From CBDBLK01 sp965215445 (GTDB lineage: Bacteria > Bdellovibrionota > Bacteriovoracia > Bacteriovoracales > Bacteriovoracaceae), in NCBI GenBank assembly GCA_965215445.1, contig CBDCDT010000002.1, forward strand, positions 2,356,001-2,420,000: 64,000 nucleotides of DNA, given 5' to 3'. Below the pieces are notes generated by a model. That model had not been told where the DNA came from. It worked only from the letters and a program-made list of their open reading frames with translations, and ran no database searches. Position numbers and translations under genes: made by a program. The first letter of the stretch is position 1. Each line of letters starts with the position of its first letter. Below, one piece after another: positions 42,213-52,779 of the stretch.

Positions 42213-42824
42213 GTGTTGGAACACTACCTTTCCCTTTTCATCAAGGCCGCCTTTATCGAAAACCTGGCGCTCTCCTTTTTTCTGGGTATGTGTACCTTTT
42301 TGGCGGTTTCCAAAAAAGTCAAAACCGCCATTGGTCTGGGCATCGCCGTGATCGTGGTGCAAACCATTACCGTCCCCGTCAACAACCTAATCTATCACTA
42401 CCTGCTCAAAGAAAACGCCCTCTCTTGGGCCAATCTCAAAAATATTGACTTGAGTTTTTTGGGATTGATTTCCTACATCGGAGTGATTGCGGCGATCGTG
42501 CAAATACTGGAAATGTTTTTAGACCGCTTCGTTCCCGCCCTGTACAACGCTCTGGGGATTTTCCTGCCTTTGATTACCGTCAACTGCGCCATCTTGGGCG
42601 GCTCCCTGTTTATGGTGGAGCGCAATTATAACTTTCCCGAGAGCGTGGTTTTTGGTTTCGGCTCGGGAGTGGGTTGGGCCTTGGCGGTCATGTGCCTGGC
42701 CGGCGTGCGCGAAAAAATGAAATATTCCGACGTACCCGAGGGCCTGCGTGGTCTGGGCATCACCTTTGTTACCGTCGGCCTGATGGCGCTGGGTTTTCTC
42801 GCCTTCTCGGGGATTCAATTATGA
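42213..42824 (+). CDS. nqrE: Na+-NQR subunit E
   Basis: 203 residues from GTG 42213 (GGAG 9 bases upstream); the longer frame overlaps nqrD without homology. Six helices; FFLGMCTFLAVSKKV and TVNCAILGGSLF hold the two conserved Cys opposite those of NqrD. Overlaps nqrF by 4 bp. Confidence 0.95.
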   Translation: MLEHYLSLFIKAAFIENLALSFFLGMCTFLAVSKKVKTAIGLGIAVIVVQTITVPVNNLIYHYLLKENALSWANLKNIDLSFLGLISYIGVIAAIVQILEMFLDRFVPALYNALGIFLPLITVNCAILGGSLFMVERNYNFPESVVFGFGSGVGWALAVMCLAGVREKMKYSDVPEGLRGLGITFVTVGLMALGFLAFSGIQL

Positions 42825-44044
42825 ATGAAATCGTCATCGGCATCAGTATGTTTAGCATCGTCGTGCTCAGCTTGGTGGTGCTCATCCTGATTGCCAAAAA
42901 CAGGCTCGTCGCCAGCGGCCCGGTTTCCCTCAATATCAATGCCAAAAAGGACGTCAAAGTTCCGGCCGGCGGCAAACTTCTCAACATACTGGCAGACCAA
43001 AAACTTTTCGTCTCTTCGGCCTGCGGTGGCGGGGGCACTTGCGGACAGTGTAAAGTCAAAGTGTTCAAGGGTGGAGGGGATATTTTGCCCACCGAACTCT
43101 CCCACGTCACCAAACGTGAAATGCGCGAAGGGTGCCGGCTTTCCTGTCAGGTGGCAGTCAAACAAGATATGCACATTGAAGTTCCCGAAGAAGTCTTTGG
43201 CGTTCAAAAATGGCACTGCCGCGTGCGCTCCAACCACAACGTGGCCACCTTTATCAAAGAATTGGTTTTGGAACTTCCCCCCGGAGAAGAAGTCCCCTTC
43301 CGCGCGGGCGGATTTATTCAAATCGAGCGGCCGGAAGACCTTGATATTAACTATCAAGACTTTGACGTGGAAGAAGAATACCGCCCCGATTGGGACCATT
43401 TCAATCTGTGGAGGTATCGCTCTTTTACCCCTGAACCCGTGGTGCGCGCCTACTCCATGGCCAATTACCCCGAGGAAAAAGGCATCATCATGCTCAATGT
43501 GCGCATCGCCTCTCCTCCCCCGCGCTTGCCCGATGTGGAACCGGGAAAAATGTCGTCCTATATTTTTGCCCTCAAACCGGGAGATGAAGTCACCATCTCT
43601 GGGCCATTTGGAGAATTTTTCGCCCGCAAAACCAATAAGGAAATGATTTTTATCGGCGGCGGGGCGGGCATGGCGCCTATGCGTTCGCACCTTTTCGACC
43701 AATTCAAACGCATCAAAACCAACCGCAAAATCACCTTTTGGTACGGCGCCCGCTCCAAGCGGGAAATCTTTTACGCTCAAGACTTCGACATGCTCCAGGC
43801 GGAAAATTCCAATTTCAAGTGGCATGTGGCCCTGTCCGATGCCCTCCCCGAAGACAACTGGCAAGGGCACACCGGATTTATTCACCAGGTGGTCTACGAC
43901 AACCATCTTAAAAACCACCCCAACCCCGAAGATTGCGAATACTACCTGTGTGGCCCTCCAATTATGAATCAATGTGTGATCGATATGCTGGTGAATCTTG
44001 GGGTGGAGAGGGACGACATCATGCTGGACGACTTTGGTGGTTAA
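42821..44044 (+). CDS. nqrF: Na+-NQR subunit F, NADH dehydrogenase flavoprotein
   Basis: 407 residues from ATG 42821. N-terminal membrane helix (about 4-25); [2Fe-2S] ferredoxin domain with Cys68, Cys74, Cys77 and Cys109 (ACGGGGTCGQC then LSC); FAD domain with RSFTPEPVVRAYSMANYP; NAD domain with IFIGGGAGMAPMRSHL and CGPPIMNQ. It takes electrons from NADH and feeds them into the complex. Confidence 0.97.
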   Translation: MNEIVIGISMFSIVVLSLVVLILIAKNRLVASGPVSLNINAKKDVKVPAGGKLLNILADQKLFVSSACGGGGTCGQCKVKVFKGGGDILPTELSHVTKREMREGCRLSCQVAVKQDMHIEVPEEVFGVQKWHCRVRSNHNVATFIKELVLELPPGEEVPFRAGGFIQIERPEDLDINYQDFDVEEEYRPDWDHFNLWRYRSFTPEPVVRAYSMANYPEEKGIIMLNVRIASPPPRLPDVEPGKMSSYIFALKPGDEVTISGPFGEFFARKTNKEMIFIGGGAGMAPMRSHLFDQFKRIKTNRKITFWYGARSKREIFYAQDFDMLQAENSNFKWHVALSDALPEDNWQGHTGFIHQVVYDNHLKNHPNPEDCEYYLCGPPIMNQCVIDMLVNLGVERDDIMLDDFGG

Positions 44045-45050
44045 AACTGTCTCCTTGATCCTCTCTCTTTTTTTGTGGAGCTGCACCCCTCAAAAAAAGC
44101 AGTGGCCACTACTTTCCGGACAGACCATGGGGAGTTCTTACCGCGTCCGTTATTGGCCGGGCGAAAACACCCCTCACACCAAAGAACTCCACCGCAAACT
44201 TGAACAAACTTTAAAAGAACTCAACCGCCAAATGAGCACTTACCAAAAAGATTCCGAAATCAGTCGTTTCAACAGCGACAAAGGCCTTGAATGGAAAACC
44301 ATTTCCAGTGACTTTTATACCGTTTTGAAATATTCTCTCGCCTTGGCAAAAAAAACCCAAAGCGCCTTCGACCCCACCATTGGACCACTGGTCAACTTGT
44401 GGGGGTTTGGGCCAAAAGGTGAGAGAAAAGTTCCCACCTCCCAACAAATTGAAAACGCCAAACGCCGGGTGGGCCACCAACACGTTGAACTCTCCCCCAA
44501 AAAAAGCGCCATACGCAAGAAAATTCCCGAACTCTACCTCGACCTTTCCGCCAGCGCCAAGGGTTTTGCCGTCGATCGCATCGCACACTTGTTGGAAGTT
44601 AGCGGCGTTGAACACTACCTGGTCGAAATCGGCGGCGAAGTAAGAGTCAAAGGCAACAGAGAGGGCAGGTCTTGGAACGTGGCGATTGAAACCCCTCACC
44701 CCTTGAGAGAAGGGTTTCAAAAAGTCCTCAAACTCGAAAATCACGCCGTGGCCACCAGTGGAGACTACCGCAATTTTTTTCGAGAAAATGGGAAAACCTA
44801 TTCCCACACTCTCGATTTTCACACGGGAAGGCCGGTGAAAAATGCCCTTGCCAACGTCACCGTGGTGGACTCTGAATGTCTCAAGGCCGACGCCTTGGCC
44901 ACCGCCTTAATGGCGATGGGCCTTCCCCGGGCGTTTACGTTTTCCGAAAAAGAAAAGATTGCGGCCTATTTTATCTACCGCCAAGGCGAGAATCTCGTAA
45001 CCAAGGCGAGTTCTCTCTTTCACAAGCACTACGGAGGCGACTCATGGTGA
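44037..45050 (+). CDS. apbE: FAD:protein FMN transferase, lipoprotein
   Basis: 337 residues from GTG 44037, overlapping the nqrF end; TTG 44034 is an alternative. Signal with lipobox LWSC (Cys14). ApbE features: FDPTIGPLVNLWGFG, LDLSASAKGFAVDR, YLVEIGGEVRVKG, HAVATSGDYRNFF, SHTLDFHTGRPV, and the metal-binding DALATALMAMG. It attaches FMN to the Thr residues of NqrB and NqrC on the periplasmic side. Overlaps nqrM by 7 bp. Confidence 0.95.
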   Translation: MVKTVSLILSLFLWSCTPQKKQWPLLSGQTMGSSYRVRYWPGENTPHTKELHRKLEQTLKELNRQMSTYQKDSEISRFNSDKGLEWKTISSDFYTVLKYSLALAKKTQSAFDPTIGPLVNLWGFGPKGERKVPTSQQIENAKRRVGHQHVELSPKKSAIRKKIPELYLDLSASAKGFAVDRIAHLLEVSGVEHYLVEIGGEVRVKGNREGRSWNVAIETPHPLREGFQKVLKLENHAVATSGDYRNFFRENGKTYSHTLDFHTGRPVKNALANVTVVDSECLKADALATALMAMGLPRAFTFSEKEKIAAYFIYRQGENLVTKASSLFHKHYGGDSW

Positions 45051-45232
45051 CCGTGCTCTTGAGTCTGGCGGCCTTTGCCGTGGCCTTGACGGGCATGATG
45101 ATAGGAGTGCTCATATCGGGCAAAAGCATTAAGGGCAGTTGCGGGGGAATAGCAGCGCTATTTGGAAAAGACTCTTGTTTTTTCTGTAGAAAGCGCTCGC
45201 AATGCCCCTCTCAAGACTCTAAAACTTCATAA
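45044..45232 (+). CDS. nqrM: Na+-NQR maturation protein NqrM
   Basis: 62 residues, in the size range of the family. One membrane helix, then SIKGSCGGIAALFGKDSCFFC with the paired Cys that deliver iron to the NqrD/NqrE centre. ATG 45044 overlaps the end of apbE. The last 22 bases overlap the 3' end of the giant Ig-module gene on the other strand; no terminator is visible between the two convergent genes. Confidence 0.9.
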   Translation: MVTVLLSLAAFAVALTGMMIGVLISGKSIKGSCGGIAALFGKDSCFFCRKRSQCPSQDSKTS

Positions 45233-48200
45233 TCAATACTTACACTGGAACACTCCGAAACCGCAAACCGGCCACCCTCTTGCTTCCAGGTTTCATCGAG
45301 AGAATGAACCGCTCTGGCATAAAAAGTATATGGCCCGGGTTCCAGAGGTGATTCAATCACCGACACATCAGTTACCGTTCCGTCGGATACGCCAAAACCG
45401 ACAAATTGACGGCAATTCGCATCCGTATAGAGAATGGCACCATCACCGCTTGCAATTCCCTCCACTCGAATCGTTGGAGTGTTATCCACACCTGCACTTG
45501 CCGCAGGGGAAACCATGCTCAAAGCACTCGGGGCATCGGGAGTCAGGTTTGGATCGTCTATCACTTCATAACTTACACTCACACTCGAACAGGCCGAACT
45601 CTCTCCTTGGTGATTCATCCGACGCGCATAAAATGTGTAATCTCCAACATCCAAAGGAGGAAACACCAGGGCATCCACCGTCACATCTTCTGCAAAACCA
45701 AACCCTATCGCCTCATTCAAAGCGCCACAACTTGGGGAATCAAAAATCAGAACCATATCTCCCGTACTCACCCCTTCCACATAGACAACCGGAATGGCAT
45801 TGGCACCGGAACTTGCCGATACACCATCTATCGAAAGAGCACTCGGTGGAGCGTAATTGGCATCCGCCAAAATCTCGTAGTCTACACTCGCCGTTGAACA
45901 ATCCGAAATTGCTCCCGTTTCCTGATCCATGACCCCAGCATAAAATGTATGCTCACCAACGGGCAGAGGCAAAAGCACCCTGGCGTCTACTGTTGTATCA
46001 TCCGCCAGTCCCATACCTACCGATTCTTCCACTGTGCCACATCCCGGGCCGTCAAAAAGTAAAACGAAATCACCCGGACTCGAACCTTCCACTCGGATTG
46101 TCGGAGTGGCATTTGTGCCCGAACTTGCCTGTGGGTCTTGCATGGAAAGTGCTGTCAAAACCGAAGCAGCAACCGGTTCTGGTTCTGGAATAGGCGCAGG
46201 AGCGGGTGCTGGCAAAGTTTCCACCACTTCGTAATCTGCACTGACACTGGAACAAGCTGAGGCGATGCCTCCTGCCTGCATATCACTTCCCAAGGGCCTG
46301 ACCGCACGGGCATAAAAAGTATAACTTCCAAGCTCTAATGGCGATTCCAAAGTGACATCCGCCTCGCTTCCGTTCGACATGCCAAAACCGGCAAATCTGC
46401 GACAATCAGAATCCATATAGACAATGGCACTGTCACCACCACCTATCCCGCTCACTCTTATAGTAGGAGTTGCGCTCAATCCAATATTTGCCGAAGGCAG
46501 TTGCATGGAAATGCCGTTTGGGGCATCCAATGTTTGCAAGGGGTCACTTACCACTTCGTAATTTACACTCGCCGTTGAACACTCCGAACTTTCTCCTTGC
46601 ATTTTAACTGTGCGAGCATAAAACGTGTAATTTCCAACATCCAAGGGTGGAAATATCAACGCATCGACTGTTGCACCCTCTGAAAACCCAATTCCTATCG
46701 CCTCTTCTATTTCTCCACAACTGGCACTGGAAAAAATCAGTACCAAATCACCGGCATCCACTCCCTCGACTCTCACCATCGGAATGGCATTGACCCCAGA
46801 GGCCGCCGCTGGACTAATCATGGAAAGAGCACTTGGAGGTGTTGGCCCTGAAGCAACCGGTTCTGGTTCTGGCACAGGCGCGGGTACTGGCAAAGTTTCC
46901 ACCACTTCGTAATCTACGCTGACACTTGAACATGCCGATATGGTGTATTTTTCCTCATCCGCCGACCCTATAATTCTTATGCCCCTGGCATAAAAAGTGT
47001 ATTTTCCCAGTTCCAACTCAAGCGTAATATCCATTTCTGTTGCCGAAAAGACATTTTCCACTGTAGCTGGCGCCAATTCCGTACACTGAGAATCCAGGTA
47101 GAGTATAACCCCATCACCACTGACCACATTGGCCCGAATCACAGGTGTTTTATTGGTACTCACCCCACTATCAGGGGTTTGTAAAACCAAGCTGCTGGGA
47201 ACCGGAGGAGTGAGAAGGGGATCGTTTAAGACTTCGTAATTTACACTTGCCGTTGAACACCCTGAAATCTTTTCCTCACCATTAATCCTTCTGGCATAAA
47301 AAGTGTAATTTCCAGGGGGTAGAGGCAAAACAACAAAAGTATCGGCAACTGTATCTGCGGCAAAACCAAGTCCCACCATTCCATCAATGAGATTGGCACC
47401 GTCACTAAAAAATACTTGTGAAACCATCTCCACGGTTATATCGTCACTTCCACAATTGGCATCGGTAAAAAGCGCAACCATATCACCAAATTCAACTCCC
47501 TCCACCCGAATCACTGGCGTGCCAATGGCGCTGGAATTGGCCGTCGGATTTTGCATGGAAAGCGCACTCGGTGGGGCAAGTTCTGTTTCAACTTCCACGA
47601 CTGGCGCGGGCGCAGGTAAAGTCTCCACCACTTCGTAATCTACGCTGGCAGACGAACAAACAGAAGTTACTCCTTCTTCATTTCCTCTTCTGGCATAAAT
47701 CGAATGATTGCCAACCGCTAAAGGAACAACAACCTGAACATCCGCAGTCGTACCCTCGGCCAATCCCAGGCCTATCGCCTCTTCCAACTCCCCGCAACTG
47801 TCGCTGGGAAAGAGCAAAATGACATCTCCCGGGCCAACTCCTTCCACTCTAATAAAGGGTGTAGTGTTTGTGCCCGAAGCAGACTGAGGATCGTGCATGG
47901 AAAGCGCACTCGGTGGGGCAAGTTCTGTTTCAACTTCCACGACTGGCGCGGGCGCAGGTAAAGTCTCCACCACTTCGTAATCTACGCTGGCAGACGAACA
48001 AACAGAAGTTACTCCTTCTTCATTTCCTCTTCTGGCATAAATCGAATGATTGCCAACCGCTAAAGGAACAACAACCTGAACATCCGCAGTCGTACCCTCG
48101 GCCAATCCCAGACCTATCGCCTCTTCCAACTCCCCGCAACTGTCGCTGGGAAAGAGTAAAATGACATCTCCCGGGCCAACTCCTTCCACTCTAATAAAAG

Positions 48201-51200
48201 GTGTAGTGTTTGTGCCCGAAGCAGACTGAGGATCGTGCATGGAAAGCGCGCTCGGTGGGGCAAGTTCTGTTTCAACTTCCACTACCGGCCCGGGTAGCGA
48301 TTCCACCACTTCGTAATCCACGCTGGCGCTGGAACACGCCGAAACCGACATGCTTCCACCTTCTTCCATGGCGTTCTCTTCCAGCGGCCTGACCGCACGG
48401 GCATAAAACGTGTAACTCCCGAGACTCAAAGGCGACTCGAGCGTCACACTCGCCCTTCTTCCCTTCGACATCCCCATACCTACAAATTCCGTGCATCCCG
48501 CGTCCGTGTAGAGAATGGCACCATCACCTTTGGGCACACCACCTACTCGAATGGTAGGAGTCGTATTGACGCCAAGGCCTTCTTTAGGCTCTTGCATGCT
48601 TAAATTCTTGGGGACATCGGGAGTTTGCGCTGGATCGTTTACCACTTCATAGTTCACACTGGCGCTTGAACAATCCGAGTTTTCTCCGTCACCACTCATT
48701 CTACTGGCATAAAAGGTGTAACTTCCAACGTCCAAGGGCGGAAATACTACGGCATCCGCTGTTGCGCCTTCTGCAAACCCCAGGCCTATCGCCTCATTAA
48801 AAGTGCCACAATTTGGTGAATCAAAAAGCAAAACCATGTCCCCTGTGCTCACTCCCTCCACTCTAATGGCGGGAACTGCATTGACTCCAGAAGCGTTGGT
48901 CGGATTGCTCATGGAAAGCGCACTCGGAGGCGTTGGCCCTGAAGCGACCGGGTCTGGTTCTGGCACAGGTGCGGGTGCAGGTAAAGTTTCCACCACTTCG
49001 TAATCTACGCTGACACTTGAACATGCCGATATGGTGTATTTTTCCTCATCCGCCGACCCTATAATTCTTACGCCTCTACCATAAAAAGTGTATCTCCCCA
49101 GTTCCAACTCAAGCGTAATATCCATTTCTGTTGCCGAAAAGAAATTTTCCGCTATAGCTGGCGCCAATTTCGTACACTGAGAATCCAGGTAGAGTATAAC
49201 CCCATCACCACTGACCACATTGGCCCGAATCACAGGTGTTTTATTGGTACTCACTCCGCTACCCGGGGTTTGCAAAACCAAGCTGCTGGGAACCGGAGGA
49301 GTGAGAAGGGGATCGTTTAAGACTTCATAATTTACACTTGCCGTTGAACACCCTGAAACCTTTTTCTCATCATTAATCCTTCTGGCATAAAAAGTGTAAT
49401 TCCCAGGGGGCAGAGGCAAAACAACAAAAGTATCGGCAACTGTATCTGCGGCAAAACCAAGTCCCACCATTCCATCAATGAGATCGGCACCATCACTAAA
49501 AAATACTTGTGAAACCATCTCCGCGGTTATATCGTCACTTCCACAATTGGCATCAGTAAAAAGCACGATCATATCACCAAATTCAACTCCCTCCACTCGA
49601 ATCACTGGCGTGCCAATGGCGCTGGAATTGGCCGCCGGATTTTGCATGGAAAGCGCACTCGGCGGAGAAAGTTCTGTTTCAACTTCTACCACTGGCCCGG
49701 GCAGCGATTCCACCACTTCGTAATCCACGCTGGCAGACGAACAAGCAGAAGTTACTCCTTCTTCATTTCCCCTTCTGGCATAAATCGAATGATTGCCAAC
49801 CGCTAAAGGAACAACAACCTGAACATCCGCAGTCGTGCCCTCGGCCAATCCCAGACCTATCGCATCTTCCAACTCCCCACAACTGTCGCTGGGAAAGAGT
49901 AAAATGACATCTCCCGGGCCAACTCCTTCCACTCTAATAAAAGGTGTGGTGTTTGTGCCCGAAGCAGACTGAGGATCGTGCATGGAAAGCGCACTCGGTG
50001 GGGTGATAGTTGAAACAACAGGTTCTGGCGCAGGTAGAGTTTCCACTACTTCGTAATCTGCACTGACACTGGAACAAGCTGAGGCAATGCCTCCTGCCTG
50101 TATGTCACTTCCCAAGGGCCTGACCGCACGGGCATAAAAAGTATAACTTCCAAGCTCTAACGGTGATTCCAAAGTGACATCCGCCTCGCTTCCATTCGAC
50201 ATGCCAAAACCGGCAAACCTACGGCAATTGGAATCCATATAGACAATGGCACCGTCACCACTGCCTATCCCGCTCACTCTTATAGTAGGAGTTGCGCTCA
50301 ATCCAATATTTGCCGAAGGCAGTTGCATAGAAATGCCACTTGGGGCATCCAATGTCTGCAAGGGGTCGCTTAGCACTTCGTAATTTACACTCGCCGTTGA
50401 ACACTCCGAGCTTTCTCCTTGCATTTTAACTGTGCGAGCATAAAAAGTGTAACTCCCAACATCCAAGGGTGGAAATACCAACGCATCGACTGTTGCACCC
50501 TCTGAAAAGCCAAGCCCTATCGCCTCTTCCATTTCTCCACAATTGGCACTGCCAAAAAGCAGTACCAAATCACCGGCATCCACCCCCTCAACTCTCACCA
50601 TCGGAATGGCATTGACCCCAGAGGCGGCGGCCGGACTAATCATGGAAAGCCCACTTGGAGGTGTTGGCCCGGAAGCGACCGGTTCTGATACCGATCCTGC
50701 TTCCACCACTTCGTAATCTACGCTGGCAGACGAACAAACAGAAGTTACTCCTTCTTCATTTCCCCTTCTGGCATAAATCGAATGATTGCCAACCGCTAAA
50801 GGGACAACAACCTGAACATCTACGGTCGTACTTTCTGCCAATCCCAGACCTATCGCATCTTCCAACTCACCACAACTGTCGCTGGGAAAGAGTAAAATGA
50901 CATCTCCCGGGCCAACTCCTTCCACTCTAATAAAAGGTGTGGTGTTTGTGCCCGAAGCAGACTGAGGATCGTGCATGGAAAGCGCGCTCGGTGGGGCAAG
51001 TTCTGTTTCAACTTCCACTACCGGCCCAGGTAGCGATTCCACCAATTCGTAATCCACGCTGGCGCTGGAACATGCGGAGACACTAACACCTGCTTGCATA
51101 TCACTTCCCAAGGGCCTTGCCGCACGGGCGTAAAAAGAGTAACTTCCCAGTTCCAATGCTGATTCCAAAACGACATCCGCATCACTTCCATTCGACATGC

Positions 51201-52650
51201 CAAAACCGGCAAAATGAAGGCAATCGGAATCAGTGTAAAGGATTGCAGCTTCACCGCTACCTACGCCACTGACTCTAACTGTGGGAGTCGTATTGATTCC
51301 GATATTTGCCATCGGAACCTGCATGGAAAGCCCACTGGGAACATCGGGAGTTTGCAAGGGACTGCTTTCCACTTGGTAGTCCACACTCGCCGTTGAACAC
51401 TCCGAACCTTCACCCTGCATATTTATCTTGCGCGCATAAAAGGTGTAACTTCCTACATCCAAAGGTGGAAATACCAAAGCATCCACCGACGACCCCTCTG
51501 AAAAGCCAAGCCCTATGGCATCTTCCATTTCTCCACAACTGGCGCTGGCAAAAAGCAGTACCAGGTCACCGGCATCTACTCCTTCTATTCTCACCATTGG
51601 AATGGCATTGATTCCAGAGGCGGCTGCTGGATTGCTCATGGCAAGCGCACTCGGAGGCCTTGGCCCCGAGCTTTCCAAAACTTCGTAACTGGCGCTGGCA
51701 CTGGAACATTCCGAAAGTACACCATTGCGACTGGCCTTGGCGTAAAAGGTATAACTTCCGGGGGCCAAAGGAGACCAAGGGCCAATACTGACTTCGAGAT
51801 TATCTCCCTTTCTGGTTTCACCCGAAATATCGACGGAAGTTTGACAATTGGAATCTGTAAAAAGCGCAACCGAATCACCAATGGCCACACCTTCAAGTAA
51901 AACGGTGGGAGTGGTATCTTCCCCCGAAGCAGCGGCGGGATTTGCCATCGCAATGCCATTGGGAGCATCGGGAACGGTTACGGTTACTTCGTAATTGGCA
52001 AGAATCAAAGCACACTGAGAATGTGCTCCACCACGAATAGTTTGTGCATAAAAGGAATACGTTCCCAGAGGGAGGGCGGGTTTGATGACGTGTTCAAGTG
52101 ACGTGCCTGACGCCGTAACCGAACCAAGGCCTACCGAACAATTGGCATCGGTAAAAAATCCGACCACATCGCCACTGGCAACTCCTCCCACTTCGAGAGT
52201 CGGAGAAGCATTGTGAAGTTCCCTATCCCCATAACCGAGTAAAGAAGGTGGATCAACTTTCCCTAATGAATATTCTGCAAAAGTGCTGGAACAAGCAGAA
52301 GTCACTCCAAGTCTGTCGATCTGGGTGAAAAAAGAATAATCGCCAACCGCCAAGGGCCTGGCAACTGTCACATCGACAAAAGGGCCGGTAGCGACGGCAA
52401 CTCCCACTTCCGTTCGACAATTAAAACCAGTGTAAAGGATGACAATATCTCCGAATGAGGTTCCACTGGCGCGCACGGTGGGCGTGGAATTATACCCTGA
52501 AGAACTCAAGGGGTTTTGCATACTCACAATATCGGGGGGGGAAGGAATGATGGGAACCTGATTTTCAGCGTTTGAGGCCGAGGCATTAGAAAAACTTATT
52601 AACCAAATGACAGAAAGAAAGAAAAAACCGATTGACGACAATGTTCCCAT
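45211..52650 (-). CDS. Giant secreted protein with 22 Ig-like modules
   Basis: 2479 residues from ATG 52650 (GGAGG eight bases upstream). Signal peptide at about 6-27 (FFFLSVIWLISFSNASA). The rest is 22 modules of about 95-120 residues: a strand with TPTIRVEGV, GD-x-V-x-LF, DAxC, a loop, PLxxGxYTFYAR, and SxCSxASVDYEVV. The two Cys per module probably form one disulfide. Linkers between modules are Pro/Glu/Val-rich. Modules alternate in two or three subtypes, and some pairs are near-identical. No C-terminal membrane anchor, sorting signal or enzymatic domain is seen, so it may be released or held by a partner. Adhesion or shielding is inference from form only. Opposite strand to nqrM, overlapping it by 22 bp. 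Confidence 0.85.
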   Translation of the reverse strand: MGTLSSIGFFFLSVIWLISFSNASASNAENQVPIIPSPPDIVSMQNPLSSSGYNSTPTVRASGTSFGDIVILYTGFNCRTEVGVAVATGPFVDVTVARPLAVGDYSFFTQIDRLGVTSACSSTFAEYSLGKVDPPSLLGYGDRELHNASPTLEVGGVASGDVVGFFTDANCSVGLGSVTASGTSLEHVIKPALPLGTYSFYAQTIRGGAHSQCALILANYEVTVTVPDAPNGIAMANPAAASGEDTTPTVLLEGVAIGDSVALFTDSNCQTSVDISGETRKGDNLEVSIGPWSPLAPGSYTFYAKASRNGVLSECSSASASYEVLESSGPRPPSALAMSNPAAASGINAIPMVRIEGVDAGDLVLLFASASCGEMEDAIGLGFSEGSSVDALVFPPLDVGSYTFYARKINMQGEGSECSTASVDYQVESSPLQTPDVPSGLSMQVPMANIGINTTPTVRVSGVGSGEAAILYTDSDCLHFAGFGMSNGSDADVVLESALELGSYSFYARAARPLGSDMQAGVSVSACSSASVDYELVESLPGPVVEVETELAPPSALSMHDPQSASGTNTTPFIRVEGVGPGDVILLFPSDSCGELEDAIGLGLAESTTVDVQVVVPLAVGNHSIYARRGNEEGVTSVCSSASVDYEVVEAGSVSEPVASGPTPPSGLSMISPAAASGVNAIPMVRVEGVDAGDLVLLFGSANCGEMEEAIGLGFSEGATVDALVFPPLDVGSYTFYARTVKMQGESSECSTASVNYEVLSDPLQTLDAPSGISMQLPSANIGLSATPTIRVSGIGSGDGAIVYMDSNCRRFAGFGMSNGSEADVTLESPLELGSYTFYARAVRPLGSDIQAGGIASACSSVSADYEVVETLPAPEPVVSTITPPSALSMHDPQSASGTNTTPFIRVEGVGPGDVILLFPSDSCGELEDAIGLGLAEGTTADVQVVVPLAVGNHSIYARRGNEEGVTSACSSASVDYEVVESLPGPVVEVETELSPPSALSMQNPAANSSAIGTPVIRVEGVEFGDMIVLFTDANCGSDDITAEMVSQVFFSDGADLIDGMVGLGFAADTVADTFVVLPLPPGNYTFYARRINDEKKVSGCSTASVNYEVLNDPLLTPPVPSSLVLQTPGSGVSTNKTPVIRANVVSGDGVILYLDSQCTKLAPAIAENFFSATEMDITLELELGRYTFYGRGVRIIGSADEEKYTISACSSVSVDYEVVETLPAPAPVPEPDPVASGPTPPSALSMSNPTNASGVNAVPAIRVEGVSTGDMVLLFDSPNCGTFNEAIGLGFAEGATADAVVFPPLDVGSYTFYASRMSGDGENSDCSSASVNYEVVNDPAQTPDVPKNLSMQEPKEGLGVNTTPTIRVGGVPKGDGAILYTDAGCTEFVGMGMSKGRRASVTLESPLSLGSYTFYARAVRPLEENAMEEGGSMSVSACSSASVDYEVVESLPGPVVEVETELAPPSALSMHDPQSASGTNTTPFIRVEGVGPGDVILLFPSDSCGELEEAIGLGLAEGTTADVQVVVPLAVGNHSIYARRGNEEGVTSVCSSASVDYEVVETLPAPAPVVEVETELAPPSALSMHDPQSASGTNTTPFIRVEGVGPGDVILLFPSDSCGELEEAIGLGLAEGTTADVQVVVPLAVGNHSIYARRGNEEGVTSVCSSASVDYEVVETLPAPAPVVEVETELAPPSALSMQNPTANSSAIGTPVIRVEGVEFGDMVALFTDANCGSDDITVEMVSQVFFSDGANLIDGMVGLGFAADTVADTFVVLPLPPGNYTFYARRINGEEKISGCSTASVNYEVLNDPLLTPPVPSSLVLQTPDSGVSTNKTPVIRANVVSGDGVILYLDSQCTELAPATVENVFSATEMDITLELELGKYTFYARGIRIIGSADEEKYTISACSSVSVDYEVVETLPVPAPVPEPEPVASGPTPPSALSMISPAAASGVNAIPMVRVEGVDAGDLVLIFSSASCGEIEEAIGIGFSEGATVDALIFPPLDVGNYTFYARTVKMQGESSECSTASVNYEVVSDPLQTLDAPNGISMQLPSANIGLSATPTIRVSGIGGGDSAIVYMDSDCRRFAGFGMSNGSEADVTLESPLELGSYTFYARAVRPLGSDMQAGGIASACSSVSADYEVVETLPAPAPAPIPEPEPVAASVLTALSMQDPQASSGTNATPTIRVEGSSPGDFVLLFDGPGCGTVEESVGMGLADDTTVDARVLLPLPVGEHTFYAGVMDQETGAISDCSTASVDYEILADANYAPPSALSIDGVSASSGANAIPVVYVEGVSTGDMVLIFDSPSCGALNEAIGFGFAEDVTVDALVFPPLDVGDYTFYARRMNHQGESSACSSVSVSYEVIDDPNLTPDAPSALSMVSPAASAGVDNTPTIRVEGIASGDGAILYTDANCRQFVGFGVSDGTVTDVSVIESPLEPGPYTFYARAVHSLDETWKQEGGRFAVSECSSVSIDYEVLES
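47571..48254 (-). repeat. Two nearly identical 342-bp tandem units in the Ig-module gene
   Basis: The word GTGGGGCAAG recurs at 47571, 47913 and 48255, an exact 342-bp period (114 codons, one module plus linker). The units differ at only a few bases, so the duplication is very recent. Larger near-repeats also link modules 7-8 with 18-19 and modules 10-11 with 16-17. Confidence 0.85.
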
Positions 52651-52779
52651 GATACCACCCTCCAAGTTTTGGCAGTTATTGAAATTTCAAAATAAGAGTC
52701 AACGAAAAAATTGTAACCGGAACAACACAAAATGCAAAAAACATTTTTTCCGATCAATAAACTCAGAGAAAAATTGCTT

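Noticed and set aside
42815..44086. Minus-strand ORF of 423 residues
   Set aside because: Antisense to nqrF, His/Phe/Gly-rich shadow translation with no family likeness.
45162..45932. Plus-strand ORF of 256 residues rich in His/Pro
   Set aside because: Antisense to the Ig-module repeats; the low-complexity His/Pro/Ser composition is that of a shadow frame.
45211..52650. Possible CRISPR or transposon repeats
   Set aside because: The repeats are whole protein modules in one open frame.
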